Shown: positions 52,772 to 61,746 of the stretch, one piece after another
Position numbering within the stretch: position 1 is the stretch's first letter
Layout of the letters: every line of letters begins with the position of its first letter
Source: JBMDXK01 sp048594375
Lineage (GTDB): Bacteria > Pseudomonadota > Alphaproteobacteria > Rhizobiales > Methylopilaceae
NCBI GenBank assembly: GCA_048594375.1
Contig: JBMDXK010000010.1
Span: 1-64,000 of the forward strand
Direction of reading: 5' to 3'
Length of the DNA stretch: 64,000 nucleotides
Position numbers and translations under genes: made by a program
Notes under the pieces: generated by a model
Seen by the model: the letters and a program-made list of their open reading frames with translations, nothing else
Database searches by the model: none
Told to the model about the DNA's origin: nothing

Positions 52772-54637
52772 TTAGAATGCTTTGTTGGATTCTTTCACGG
52801 CATCGGCAGAGATATAAACCTCGCTGCCCATACCTTTGAAGGTTGCCGACATTTGCGCCATGCCCATTTCTTTGTCGTTCAGCTTGGCCGCGTAATCGCG
52901 CACATCCTGCGTGATTTTCATGGAGCAGAATTTAGGCCCACACATGGAGCAGAAATGCGCCACTTTGTGTGCTTCTTTCGGCAAGGTTTCATCGTGGTAG
53001 GCGCGAGCGGTATCCGGGTCGAGGCCAAGGTTGAACTGGTCTTCCCAGCGGAAATCAAACCGCGCCCGTGAGAGCGCATCATCCCGCAATTGCGCTGCCG
53101 GATGGCCTTTGGCAAGGTCAGCGGCGTGGGCGGCAATCTTGTAGGTAATCACGCCGGTTTTTACGTCATCTTTGTTGGGCAAGCCAAGATGCTCTTTGGG
53201 TGTGACGTAGCACAGCATGGCGCAACCGAACCAGCCAATCATGGCGGCACCGATGCCGGAAGTGATATGGTCATAACCCGGTGCAATGTCGGTGGTGAGT
53301 GGGCCGAGCGTATAGAAAGGCGCTTCGCCACATTCTTTCAGTTGCTTGTCCATGTTGATTTTGATCTTTTGCATCGGCACATGGCCGGGGCCTTCGATCA
53401 TCACCTGAACGCCTTTTTCCCACGCGGTTTTGGTGAGTTCGCCCAAGGTTTCCAGTTCGGCAAACTGGGCGGCATCGTTGGCATCGGCAATGGAGCCGGG
53501 GCGCAGGCCATCGCCTAATGAGAAGGCCACATCGTAACGGCGCATGATGTCGCAAATCTCGTCAAAGTGCTCGTAGAGGAAGCTTTCTTTGTGATGCGCA
53601 AGGCACCATTTTGCCATGATGGAACCGCCGCGGGAGACGATGCCCGTGACGCGGTCGGCGGTGAGCGGCACATAAGGCAGACGCACCCCTGCATGGACGG
53701 TGAAGTAATCCACGCCCTGTTCGCACTGTTCAATGAGCGTATCTTTATAAACTTCCCAATCGAGCTTGACGGGGTCGCCTTTCACTTTTTCCAGCGCCTG
53801 ATAGATCGGCACTGTGCCGATGGGAACGGGCGAATTGCGTACAATCCATTCGCGGGTGTTGTGGATGTTGCGGCCGGTGGAGAGATCCATCACAGTATCG
53901 GCACCCCAACGGATTGCCCAAACCAGCTTTTCCACTTCTTCTTCAATGGACGAAGAAACCGCAGAGTTACCGATATTGGCATTGATTTTGACCAGAAAAT
54001 TCCGGCCGATAATCATGGGTTCCAGTTCGGCGTGGTTGATGTTGGAAGGGATAATCGCGCGGCCACGGGCAATTTCATCGCGCACAAATTCCGGCGTAAT
54101 AAATTCCGGCAATGCCGCGCCGAAGCTTTCGCCATGTTTTAATGCTTCAGCGGCTTTTTCATGGATTTGGCTACGCCCCAGATTTTCGCGGGTGGCCACA
54201 TAAATCATTTCTTTGGTGATGATGCCAGCGCGGGCAAATTCATATTGCGTGATGGGTGCGCTGCCCACGCCGCGTACGGGCGCATGGGCGCGGGGAAATT
54301 CACGCGCCAGATGATCGCCGGAAGCGTTGCCATTGTCTTCGGGTTTTATGGTGCGGCCCGTGTATTCTTCCACACCACCGCGTTCCTTGATCCAGGCCAT
54401 ACGGCTGCGGGGAAGACCTGCTTCCAGATCAATGGTGACGGCAGGGTCGGTGTAGGGGCCGGAGGTATCGTAAACACGCACGGGCGCTTCTTTGGGATCC
54501 GTCAGGCGGATTTCACGCAAAGGCACCCGCACATCGGCATTGGAAGGTGCTGGCATATAGATTTTATGCGAGCCGGGCAGAGGGCCAGATGTTATTGCTG
54601 CTGATTGCAGATTTTCAGGAGAAAGGGGTTTGTTCAT
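52772..54637 (-). CDS. thiC: Phosphomethylpyrimidine synthase ThiC
   Basis: A radical-SAM enzyme that rearranges aminoimidazole ribotide into the thiamine pyrimidine. The 621-residue protein has AIIPSNINHAELEPMIIGRNFLVKINANIGNS, MVIEGPGHVPMQKI-type sequence, GYDHITSGIGAAMIGWFG and the C-terminal cluster motif CSMCGPKFC near residue 565, which binds the 4Fe-4S cluster. The start MNKPLSPENLQ at 54637 is downstream of a TPP riboswitch. No other thi genes are in the window. Confidence 0.97.
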   Translation of the reverse strand: MNKPLSPENLQSAAITSGPLPGSHKIYMPAPSNADVRVPLREIRLTDPKEAPVRVYDTSGPYTDPAVTIDLEAGLPRSRMAWIKERGGVEEYTGRTIKPEDNGNASGDHLAREFPRAHAPVRGVGSAPITQYEFARAGIITKEMIYVATRENLGRSQIHEKAAEALKHGESFGAALPEFITPEFVRDEIARGRAIIPSNINHAELEPMIIGRNFLVKINANIGNSAVSSSIEEEVEKLVWAIRWGADTVMDLSTGRNIHNTREWIVRNSPVPIGTVPIYQALEKVKGDPVKLDWEVYKDTLIEQCEQGVDYFTVHAGVRLPYVPLTADRVTGIVSRGGSIMAKWCLAHHKESFLYEHFDEICDIMRRYDVAFSLGDGLRPGSIADANDAAQFAELETLGELTKTAWEKGVQVMIEGPGHVPMQKIKINMDKQLKECGEAPFYTLGPLTTDIAPGYDHITSGIGAAMIGWFGCAMLCYVTPKEHLGLPNKDDVKTGVITYKIAAHAADLAKGHPAAQLRDDALSRARFDFRWEDQFNLGLDPDTARAYHDETLPKEAHKVAHFCSMCGPKFCSMKITQDVRDYAAKLNDKEMGMAQMSATFKGMGSEVYISADAVKESNKAF

Positions 54638-54691
54638 GAGCTGGATCTCGCTTTTGAAAAGATGCGGAGATCCGGAGAAAGGCGGCAAATT

Positions 54692-54797
54692 TCCGTCCCT
54701 TCGCCGGAAAAACCGGACGCAGGTTCAAAGGGTCATTACGGCCAGAATATATTCTGTGAGTAATATCTCAGCCCTTTCGCAAGGCACCCCTCGGCAA
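54692..54797 (-). promoter_or_regulatory. TPP riboswitch
   Basis: On the minus strand GAGGGGTGCC, GGGCTGAGAT, GACCCTTTGAACCTG and GCGAAGGGA occur in order with the right spacing, the hallmarks of the thiamine pyrophosphate aptamer. It ends about 55 bases before the thiC start, so translation or termination control of thiC by TPP is expected. The downstream GCCGGAAAAACCGG-type stem may form the switch. Confidence 0.95.
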
Positions 54798-55039
54798 TAG
54801 TCAGCATAACGTTTAACGCATAACGCGGTCAGGTCAATGCTTTTTTGAAGAAAGAATGTCTCGTGAATGTTTAAATAAGATTGTAAAGCGTATTTTTTAA
54901 ATGCTGTGCTATTTATAGTATTTTTAGACAATCGGCGCTTTCGTAAGATTAAATTATAGTTTTAAAGGTTTTCATTGATTATTTTTTTGTGTTCCTCTAT
55001 CAAGAATTAGTTTTAAATAAAAGCTGTTGAGTAATCATT

Positions 55040-55534
55040 ATGGTATCTGAGTTTTATGTTCGGTGTTCTTCCAGTCTTCAAGTTGATGCGAATACTTCAA
55101 GTTTTGAGTTTGATTCTGCGTTAAATTTTTCTGCAGACAATGCAAATCAGAATATGCCCATAAGGAACTATATTTCTTCAATTCCGCAAAGCTTGAGCGA
55201 CGTGCAAAATACCTTTCATCAGCGCAGCGCGCTTCGGAAAGCCTATCGTGATTTCAAGGCTGGTGGGTATGCTCTGAACGTGCAGGTAAATCGTAATACA
55301 CTGAAAAGAATTCACGAGCGTGCAGAAGAAGCGTTCAAGCGCCTTGATGAAACTGGAAATATCAGAGATAAAGATCAGCGTCGGTTCGATGCTATCGACA
55401 ATAAGAATACCCTTTACAGTCTCACAGATCCCGCTAGCCCTACGAATACTCATAGATCCCAGTCTCCGTCGCGTTCTTTTAGGAGTTCTGAATTATTGGC
55501 GGATGATCCCCGATATACGCAGGTTAAATGGTAA
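55040..55534 (+). CDS. Orphan Ser-rich protein
   Basis: A 164-residue protein I do not recognise. It has a polar Ser/Asn-rich N-terminus, then a helical middle (SALRKAYRDFKAGG, NRNTLKRIHERAEEAFKRLDE) and a Ser/Arg-rich tail (HRSQSPSRSFRSSELL). There is no signal peptide or membrane helix. It sits in an AT-rich patch (54,800-55,540) and no strong ribosome site is visible. AT bias and lack of family suggest acquired DNA; it might be a secreted effector, but nothing proves that. Bases 54798-55039 hold no other gene. Confidence 0.5.
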   Translation: MVSEFYVRCSSSLQVDANTSSFEFDSALNFSADNANQNMPIRNYISSIPQSLSDVQNTFHQRSALRKAYRDFKAGGYALNVQVNRNTLKRIHERAEEAFKRLDETGNIRDKDQRRFDAIDNKNTLYSLTDPASPTNTHRSQSPSRSFRSSELLADDPRYTQVKW

Positions 55535-55590
55535 ATTTTGATCTTTGATCTGAACCTTCGTTCATCTCAATCGTGTGAATGCCAAACACG

Positions 55591-55623
55591 GCAATCTCCC
55601 CTCTTGTAAGCGGGGGGGATTGC
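55591..55623. terminator. Strong hairpin before the CobW gene
   Basis: GCAATCTCCCC and GGGGGGATTGC arms, about 55 bases after the orphan gene. No T tract follows, so its role as terminator is uncertain. Confidence 0.5.
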
Positions 55624-55662
55624 GCTTAATTAAAAGCCAAGACGCGCAACAAGGAGCTTGTC

Positions 55663-56724
55663 ATGGCCGATCATAAAATTCCTGTTACTGTGCTTACGGG
55701 TTATCTGGGCGCAGGAAAAACCACGCTGCTCAACCGTATTCTGTCGGAAAATCATGGCAAGAAATATGCGGTGATTGTCAATGAATTTGGCGAAATCGGG
55801 ATTGATAATGATCTTGTGGTGGGTGCGGATGAAGAAGTGTTCGAGATGAACAACGGCTGCATTTGTTGCACCGTACGCGGCGATTTGATCCGCATCATTG
55901 AAAATCTGATGAAGCGGCGTGGCAATTTTGATGCGATTATTGTCGAGACCACTGGTCTGGCCGATCCGGCTCCGGTGGCGCAAACATTCTTTATGGATGA
56001 GGATATTGCCAGCAAAGCGCGGCTGGATGCGGTGGTGACGGTTGCGGATGCCAAGTGGCTGCGGGAGAGGCTCAAAGATGCCCCTGAAGCCAAGAACCAG
56101 ATTGCTTTTGCAGATGTGGTGCTGCTGAACAAAACCGATCTGGTAAGCGCCGATGATCTGGAAGAGGTTGAAGCGCGTATTCGCGGCCTCAATCCTTACG
56201 CGCGGGTGATCCGTACTGAAAAGTGCAGTGTGCCGCTGGATGCTGTTCTTGAGCAAGGCGCGTTTGATCTGCAACGTATTCTGGACATCGAGCCGCAGTT
56301 CCTTGAGGAATCGCACGACCATCACCACCACCATCACGATCATGAATGCGGTGCGGGTTGCACTCACGACCATCACCATCACCATCACGACCATCACCAC
56401 AGTCATGGTCTGAAGGTGCATCATGATGAGCAGATGCAGTCGGTATCGCTCACCTTGCAAGGGGATGTGGATCCGGAGCGGTTTTTGCCGTGGGTGCAGG
56501 ATCTGGCGCAGAAGGAAGGCCAGAATTTTCTGCGCTGGAAAGGTATTGTCGCGTTCAAGAACGAGCCCAAGCGGTTTGTATTGCAGGGCGTGCATATGAT
56601 TGTTGATGCTGATTTGCAGCGGGAATGGAAAGCGGATGAGCCGCGTATTTCCCGTTTGGTATTCATTGGCCGTGATTTGCCAAAAGCTGCTTTGCAAGCC
56701 GGTTTTGAAGCTTGCGCAGCCTGA
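55663..56724 (+). CDS. CobW/COG0523-family GTPase metallochaperone
   Basis: A 353-residue G3E-class GTPase. Walker A is GYLGAGKTT (13-21). The metal-site motif is GCICC (Cys66, Cys68, Cys69). NKTD supplies guanine specificity. Residues about 217-248 are a His-rich loop (HDHHHHHHDHECGAGC, THDHHHHHHDHHHSHG). The CobW C-terminal domain follows (VSLTLQGDVDPERF, FLRWKGIVAF, HMIVDADLQREW). Such proteins move Zn or Co to client enzymes. AAGGAGCTTGTC precedes the ATG. It lies alone, 465 bases before an ABC operon. Confidence 0.9.
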   Translation: MADHKIPVTVLTGYLGAGKTTLLNRILSENHGKKYAVIVNEFGEIGIDNDLVVGADEEVFEMNNGCICCTVRGDLIRIIENLMKRRGNFDAIIVETTGLADPAPVAQTFFMDEDIASKARLDAVVTVADAKWLRERLKDAPEAKNQIAFADVVLLNKTDLVSADDLEEVEARIRGLNPYARVIRTEKCSVPLDAVLEQGAFDLQRILDIEPQFLEESHDHHHHHHDHECGAGCTHDHHHHHHDHHHSHGLKVHHDEQMQSVSLTLQGDVDPERFLPWVQDLAQKEGQNFLRWKGIVAFKNEPKRFVLQGVHMIVDADLQREWKADEPRISRLVFIGRDLPKAALQAGFEACAA

Positions 56725-56729
56725 TAGAG

Positions 56730-56764
56730 AGTGGTTTCAATTAAGAATTTTACATGAAGCCACT
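56730..56764. repeat. R3-like palindrome
   Basis: Arms AGTGGTTTCA and TGAAGCCACT, the same motif as at 45982, directly after the CobW gene and followed by CTATAAG. Confidence 0.65.
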
Positions 56765-56807
56765 ATAAGTTATTGTTTTTTTGCTCAATTTTAGCTGGGC
56801 TGGCCGC

Positions 56808-56843
56808 GGTTTACAATGAAATGATGATTTTATTGTAACCCGC
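56808..56843. repeat. R3-like palindrome
   Basis: GGTTTACAATGAAAT pairs imperfectly with ATTTTATTGTAACCC; the flank CTACAGTCTTTG recalls the tail CTATAAGTCTTTG of other R3 copies. The remainder of 56725-57189 holds no gene. Confidence 0.55.
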
Positions 56844-57031
56844 TACAGTCTTTGATGATCTACGGCTATAAGGCCGGGTCATTCAGGCTCTCAGCCGATG
56901 GATTAACCCGATCCCCCCTTTCCCCGCTCTCTTTATGGTTGCGTTTCTTACAAGAAAAAGTGGATGCTAGACATAAGTCTTGTTGAGGGCTGCGTCCGAA
57001 TCAGAAAGTCTTGTGCAGGCACATTCATTTG

Positions 57032-57046
57032 TTAAGCCTTTGTTAA
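57032..57046. promoter_or_regulatory. CtrA-type site before the ABC operon
   Basis: TTAA-GCCTTTG-TTAA, an exact TTAA-N7-TTAA, 144 bases before the substrate-binding protein gene. It is a single isolated match and may be chance. Confidence 0.4.
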
Positions 57047-57189
57047 GAGACGGCGGTGCGTACTGTCACTATCAGCTTTTCTGCAAAGGCTTTGCAACGC
57101 GGATATATACATAAAAAAACACACGCTTTCCGGCCATAAGTGCAGAAAACTGCCACAGCCATGGAAACGTGTTCCAGAGGGAGAACACC

Positions 57190-58173
57190 ATGTCATTTTA
57201 CAAAACCATGGCGGCTGCAACGGCTGCACTTTTGCTCACAACGTCGCTCAGCAGTGCTGCGGATGTTGTGCGTCTGGGCAATCTGAAGTTTGCCCATTAT
57301 GGCGCCATTTCTTACATGAAAAATATGTGTAAGAAGTATGATCTGGATGTGCGCGAGCGCGTTTTTGCCAAGGGGATTGACATCATGCCGGCCATTGTGG
57401 CGGGCGAGATTGATATTGCGGCCAGCGCGGTGGATGCAGCGATTGCGGGTCGTTCGCAGGGCGTGCCGATTTATGCGGTTGCGGGTTTTGCGGAAGGTGG
57501 CGCGCGCATTGTTGCGGGCAATAAAACCGCCATCAAAAGCATGGCTGATTTTAAAGGCAAAAAAGTCGGCGTGGCGCGTGGCGGTGCGCAGGAATTGTTG
57601 CTTTTGGCAGAGCTGGATAAGCATGGCCTGACATGGTCTGACAAGCCGGGCAGAGGTGATGTGCAGATTATTTACATGGCTTTCCCTGATCTTAATCAGG
57701 CGGTGATGGCGGGTGATATTGATGGCATGAGCCAGTCCGAGCCATATGCCAGCCAGGCCATTAACAAGGGCTTTGGCGTGGAAGTCATCAAGCCTTACGA
57801 CACCCCGCTGGGGATGCCGGTGCGCTCACTGGTGATGTCGGAAAAAATGTATGGCAATGCGGATGTTGCCCAGCGGGTGCTGGATTGTTTTGTGGAAGCC
57901 ACCGATACCTTTATTAAAAATCCGCAGCTTGCGGAAGAATTTGTCATCAAGGATATGTTCCGCGGACAGATTACATCCCAAGATTTCAAAGACGCAATCG
58001 GCAATTCGCCTTATACGTTCCATATCACCACAGAACATGTGCAGCTCACCACAGATCTGATGCAGAAATACGGTGTTGGCCGGATGCAGAAGCCGCCAAC
58101 AGCGTCCGACTGGGTGAAGCTGGATCTTCTGGAAAAAGCCGAGGCGAAGCTGTCTGAAAAAGGGAAGCAGTAA
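57190..58173 (+). CDS. ABC transporter substrate-binding protein (NitT/TauT, NMT1 type)
   Basis: A 327-residue periplasmic protein. The signal peptide ends at SLSSA-AD (about residue 24). The fold is SsuA/NMT1-like: GNLKFAHYGAISYMKNMCKKYDLDV, IMPAIVAGEIDIAASAVDAAIAG, FKGKKVGVARGGAQELLL. Members bind nitrate, sulfonates, taurine or pyrimidine precursors; the ligand here is not evident. No TPP riboswitch precedes it, which argues mildly against a thiamine precursor. GAGGGAGAACACC precedes the ATG. It is the first gene of a three-gene operon. Confidence 0.88.
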   Translation: MSFYKTMAAATAALLLTTSLSSAADVVRLGNLKFAHYGAISYMKNMCKKYDLDVRERVFAKGIDIMPAIVAGEIDIAASAVDAAIAGRSQGVPIYAVAGFAEGGARIVAGNKTAIKSMADFKGKKVGVARGGAQELLLLAELDKHGLTWSDKPGRGDVQIIYMAFPDLNQAVMAGDIDGMSQSEPYASQAINKGFGVEVIKPYDTPLGMPVRSLVMSEKMYGNADVAQRVLDCFVEATDTFIKNPQLAEEFVIKDMFRGQITSQDFKDAIGNSPYTFHITTEHVQLTTDLMQKYGVGRMQKPPTASDWVKLDLLEKAEAKLSEKGKQ

Positions 58174-58982
58174 TGGCATTGCGGTTCCCAAGAGGCATTC
58201 TTGTTCCTGTTGTGGTGTTGCTTATCTGGCATATCCTCTCCACAACAGGCGTGTTCCGCCCTGAAATTCTACCATCGCCTTTGGCGGTGGTAGAGCGGTG
58301 GTTTATGTATTTGCTGCCACTGGAAGAGTTTGATCCGCAATATTCATCCTATTTTGCGTGGTTGTTTTCCGGCGAATTGCTGGGCGATATGTATGCCAGC
58401 CTGAAGCGTGTGGTGATTGGCTTTGCGGTGGGGGCGGGTCTGGCCTTGCCGCTGGGTCTGATGATGGGTGCGAACAAGCGGGTTTATGATGAGTGTGATC
58501 CGTTGGTGCAATTCCTGCGGCCTATTCCGCCGATTGCGTATATTCCGTTGTCTATTTTGTGGTTTGGTTTGGGGGATCCACCGGCGATTTTCCTGATTTC
58601 CATTGGTGCGTTTTTCCCTGTGTTGATTAACACGATTGCAGGAGTGCGGAATGTGGATAGCATTTACATTCGCGCGGCGCAGAATCTGGGTGCCAATCCG
58701 TTTACCATGTTCCGGCGGGTGATTTTACCGGCAGCTACACCGTATATTCTCACCGGCGCGCGTATTGGTATCGGTACGGCGTTTATCGTGGTGATTGTTG
58801 CGGAAATGATCGCGGTGAACAGCGGTCTGGGTTACCGCATCAACGAGGCGCGGGAGTATCTGTGGTCGGATAAGGTGATCGCGGGAATGGTGAGCATCGG
58901 GATGCTGGGTCTGGCCATTGATCTGGGGGTGACACGGCTCAACAATTATTTGTTGCGCTGGCACCGTGGCCTTCAGAATTGA
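58173..58982 (+). CDS. ABC transporter permease (NitT/TauT type)
   Basis: A 269-residue inner-membrane permease with about six helices. The EAA-loop region is YIRAAQNLGANPFTMFRRVILPAATPYILTGARI, and FLRPIPPIAYIPLSILWFGLGDPP is typical of SsuC/TauC. It overlaps the preceding stop by one base (TAATG), implying coupled translation. It would work with the binding protein upstream and the ATPase downstream. Confidence 0.93.
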   Translation: MALRFPRGILVPVVVLLIWHILSTTGVFRPEILPSPLAVVERWFMYLLPLEEFDPQYSSYFAWLFSGELLGDMYASLKRVVIGFAVGAGLALPLGLMMGANKRVYDECDPLVQFLRPIPPIAYIPLSILWFGLGDPPAIFLISIGAFFPVLINTIAGVRNVDSIYIRAAQNLGANPFTMFRRVILPAATPYILTGARIGIGTAFIVVIVAEMIAVNSGLGYRINEAREYLWSDKVIAGMVSIGMLGLAIDLGVTRLNNYLLRWHRGLQN

Positions 58983-59112
58983 GGGCTTTCCTTTGAGCGG
59001 TGCGCGGTATCCTGCGCACCGTTTTGTTTGAATTTATTCATTGCACAGGGTGTTTTCAATTGCTGGAAAGCTTTGAAGGGGTGCTGTGTAAAAAGAAGAA
59101 AGCAGGTTGCCG

Positions 59113-59922
59113 ATGCAACAGACAGAAAATCCGCAAATCACCATCCAGAACGTGCAAAAAGTGTTTGGTGGTGGTGAAAGCGCGGTTGTGGCGCTTAAAG
59201 ATATTGATCTTGAAATCCGTTCTGGTGAATTTGTGTGTTTGTTGGGTCCTTCGGGGTGTGGCAAATCCACTTTGCTCAATGCCATTGCAGGGTTTTCTTT
59301 GCCAACGGGTGGGGCGCTCAAGGTAAATGGAGCGGATATTACCGCACCGGGGCCGGATCGCGGCATGGTGTTTCAGGAATATGCGCTGTTTCCATGGATG
59401 ACTGTGGAAAAGAATGTGGCATTCGGCCTTGAAATCAAGGGTACGCCGAAAGAAAAGATCAAGGAAACGGTTGCTGAATTGCTGGATATGCTTGGCCTTA
59501 AAGAATTTGCAACGCGGTTTCCCAAGGATCTTTCGGGCGGGATGCGGCAGCGCGTGGCCATTGCGCGTATTCTGGCGCTTGATCCGCCCATCATGCTGAT
59601 GGATGAGCCGTTCGGCGCGTTGGATGCGTTGACCCGCCGTTCGTTGCAGGACGAGTTGCTGCGCATCTGGGAAAAATTTGGCAAAACCATTGTGTTTGTT
59701 ACCCATTCCATTGAAGAAGCGGTATATCTGGGTACAAAGGTTGTCACCATGACGTACCGGCCAGGCACCATCAAGCAGATTACGCCGGTTGATTTGCCGC
59801 GCCCGCGCGACACCGCTTCCACCGCGTTTAATGACATTAAGCGTGAGCTTGCCGAAATGGTTCATGCCGAGCAGAACAGGTTTAGTGATGATGAGAAGAA
59901 GCGTGGCCTAACCCTCGACTAG
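59113..59922 (+). CDS. ABC transporter ATP-binding protein (NitT/TauT type)
   Basis: A 269-residue ATPase. Walker A is GPSGCGKST (about 48-56), the Q-loop is in VFQEYALFPWMTV, the signature LSGGMRQRVAIARI, and Walker B IMLMDEPFGALD, with the switch His in VTHSIEEAVYL. It completes the transporter of 57-60 kb. The ATG at 59113 follows AGCAGG. The 130-base gap after the permease gene is larger than expected for the operon. A repeat (R1) starts right after the stop. Confidence 0.95.
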   Translation: MQQTENPQITIQNVQKVFGGGESAVVALKDIDLEIRSGEFVCLLGPSGCGKSTLLNAIAGFSLPTGGALKVNGADITAPGPDRGMVFQEYALFPWMTVEKNVAFGLEIKGTPKEKIKETVAELLDMLGLKEFATRFPKDLSGGMRQRVAIARILALDPPIMLMDEPFGALDALTRRSLQDELLRIWEKFGKTIVFVTHSIEEAVYLGTKVVTMTYRPGTIKQITPVDLPRPRDTASTAFNDIKRELAEMVHAEQNRFSDDEKKRGLTLD

Positions 59923-60040
59923 AAGGCGCTGTGTTGGGTGTTAAGCGCCAGCTTATTTGCGCTCCGGTACTCATGTACTTTGAGTACACTCCGTTCCGGT
60001 GCTCAATAACCCAACGCTTTCCACCTCACCCCAGCGCATT
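59923..60040 (+). repeat. R1 nested palindrome, copy 6
   Basis: Left arm AAGGCGCTGTGTTGGGTG directly after the stop codon, right arm CACCCCAGCGCATT (60027-60040), pairing imperfectly. The core CTCCGGTACTCATGTACTTT ... GAGTACACTCCGTTCCGG matches other copies. Confidence 0.85.
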
Positions 60041-60240
60041 CAAGGTGGTAGTTCTGGGTGGTGGGTGACGAGCACAGGTCTGTCTGCGCTCCGCTGCTCA
60101 CGTACTGTAAGCACGCTGCGCTCCGGTGCTCTTAGACTCTCTACAAAATTTATTTTGGTGGCCTGCGAACGGCACATTTTATGCGCTTCGATACTCACGT
60201 ACCCAAAAGTACGCTCCGTTTCGATGCTCTCAAATTCTTG
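60041..60240 (+). repeat. R1 copies 6b and 6c, degenerate
   Basis: Two further cores follow: CTCCGCTGCTCACGTACTG near 60100 and TTCGATACTCACGTACCC near 60187. Outer arms are lost. No gene lies in 59923-60417. Confidence 0.7.
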
Positions 60241-60276
60241 TTCTCGTCTATCCAAATTAAATTCTTGAACCTCCGC

Positions 60277-60302
60277 CGTCATCCCGGCGTAGGCCGGGAT
60301 CT
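60277..60302. repeat. R2 palindrome, copy 3
   Basis: CGTCATCCCGGCGTAGGCCG followed by GGATCT; a variant with T in the loop, as in the copy at 61628. Confidence 0.85.
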
Positions 60303-60417
60303 TTGAGAGCAGCATCTATCCAGAAGACAGAGCGTGGAACAAAACGCTGTCTTTATTCTTTGCTCGCTTTGCTATAGGAAGAAGTCATTCTTTTCTTTCT
60401 TATAAAACAGTGCAGCC

Positions 60418-61416
60418 ATGACCTCTTTTACCGATAGCCTGAGCGCTTTTGTTACCGCGTTTGAAACGGGCGCTTCTGTTATTCGTGCCGGTTTTCTCCA
60501 AGACACGGCGTATTTTGCTCTCAGTGATGGGCAGGTCGGCTTTGTGCAGGAAAACACGCTTGAATGTTTTGCAGTGCATAGCGATGGTTTGCTGTGTGCG
60601 GCATCCGATGGCGCTGTGCTGGTGACGGGTGGCTGCGATGGTGCCATCTGTCAGACAGATGCGCAGCGTATCATAACAAAAAAAGGTTCAACCGGCGGCG
60701 CGTGGGTGGATGCGGTGGCGCTCAAAGAAGGTGCCGTGGCGTGGTCTGCGGGGCGCACGGTGACTGTGGCGGAAAAGGGCAAGGAATTTATCCATTATGT
60801 GCCAACCACCGCGCGGGGTCTGGCTTTTGCAGCCAAAGGTTTCCAGTTGGCCATTGCCCATTATAACGGTGTTTCGGTCTGGCTTCCGCGCACGCAGGGA
60901 GCGGCCAAGCCGTTTGTCTGGAAAGGCTCGCATATTGATGTCACGTTTTCGCCCGATGGCCGTTTTCTGGTAACCTCCATGCAGGAAAATGCGTTGCATG
61001 GCTGGCGTATTGCGGATGGTGCGCACATGCGTATGTCCGGTTACCCTTCCAAAAGCCGTTCTTTATCATGGTCAGCGGATGGTCAGGTTTTGGCAACGTC
61101 GGGCGCGGAGGCGGCGATTGTCTGGCCATTTGCCGCCAAAGACGGGCCTATGGGCAAACCTCCCAAAGAATTGGGCGTTCGCCCTGTGCGGGTATCCAGC
61201 GTGGCGTTTCATCCCAATGCGCCGGTTTTGGCTATTGGCTATGGGGATGGGTGTGTCCTGCTGGTGCGGCTGGATGATGGCAAGGAGTTGCTGGTGGCGC
61301 CCCCCCGTGAAAAAGGTGATCCGGTTACTTCTATTGGCTGGGATAAAGCGGGAATGCGCCTCGTCTTTGGCTGTGAGGATGGGTATGCCGGTCTTCTCTC
61401 CCTTCCAGCCGTTTGA
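60418..61416 (+). CDS. WD40-repeat protein
   Basis: A 332-residue beta-propeller. Repeats with WD40 character include HIDVTFSPDGRFLVTSMQENALHGWRI, SRSLSWSADGQVLATSGAEAAIVWPF, VSSVAFHPNAPVLAIGYGDGCVLLVRL and VTSIGWDKAGMRLVFGCEDGYAGLLSL. There is no signal peptide, so it is probably cytoplasmic. Alphaproteobacterial homologues often lie near CobW metallochaperones; one is 4 kb upstream here. The role is unknown. An R1 remnant begins at the stop. Confidence 0.85.
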   Translation: MTSFTDSLSAFVTAFETGASVIRAGFLQDTAYFALSDGQVGFVQENTLECFAVHSDGLLCAASDGAVLVTGGCDGAICQTDAQRIITKKGSTGGAWVDAVALKEGAVAWSAGRTVTVAEKGKEFIHYVPTTARGLAFAAKGFQLAIAHYNGVSVWLPRTQGAAKPFVWKGSHIDVTFSPDGRFLVTSMQENALHGWRIADGAHMRMSGYPSKSRSLSWSADGQVLATSGAEAAIVWPFAAKDGPMGKPPKELGVRPVRVSSVAFHPNAPVLAIGYGDGCVLLVRLDDGKELLVAPPREKGDPVTSIGWDKAGMRLVFGCEDGYAGLLSLPAV

Positions 61417-61471
61417 ATGCGCTGTGGTGGGCGTTAAGCTCCAACGCTTTCCACCGCACCTCAGCGCATTC
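61415..61471 (+). repeat. R1 copy 7, core deleted
   Basis: Arms GAATGCGCTGTGGTG (61415-61429) and CACCTCAGCGCATTC (61457-61471) pair at 14 of 15 positions. The inner core is missing; the junction TTAAGCTCCAACGCTTTCCA joins what flanks the core in copy 6. The left arm starts inside the stop codon. Confidence 0.8.
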
Positions 61472-61627
61472 AGACGAGGGGAGCTAAAGACCAGCGAAGG
61501 GCAACTTTCATACACTGTGCTGATCTCATCCCATTATTTCTGTGCTTGTCAAAACAGGCAGAAGGTGCTTGTCTTTAATCCAAGCAAAACGCCATTTCAT
61601 TGTGCTCTTTGTGCAGAAAGTGGAATC

Positions 61628-61657
61628 CGTCATCCCGGCGTAGGCCGGGATCCACGA
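61628..61657. repeat. R2 palindrome, copy 4
   Basis: CGTCATCCCGGCGTAGGCCG then GGATCCACGAAAG. The rest of 61472-61746 shows no gene. Confidence 0.85.
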
Positions 61658-61746
61658 AAGAAACACTTTGCAAACAGAAACAGAGCAAAAGCAAAGCAGT
61701 GGGGGTGTATTTTTGCAATAATCTTCAAATGGAGCAGAGTTCAGCA

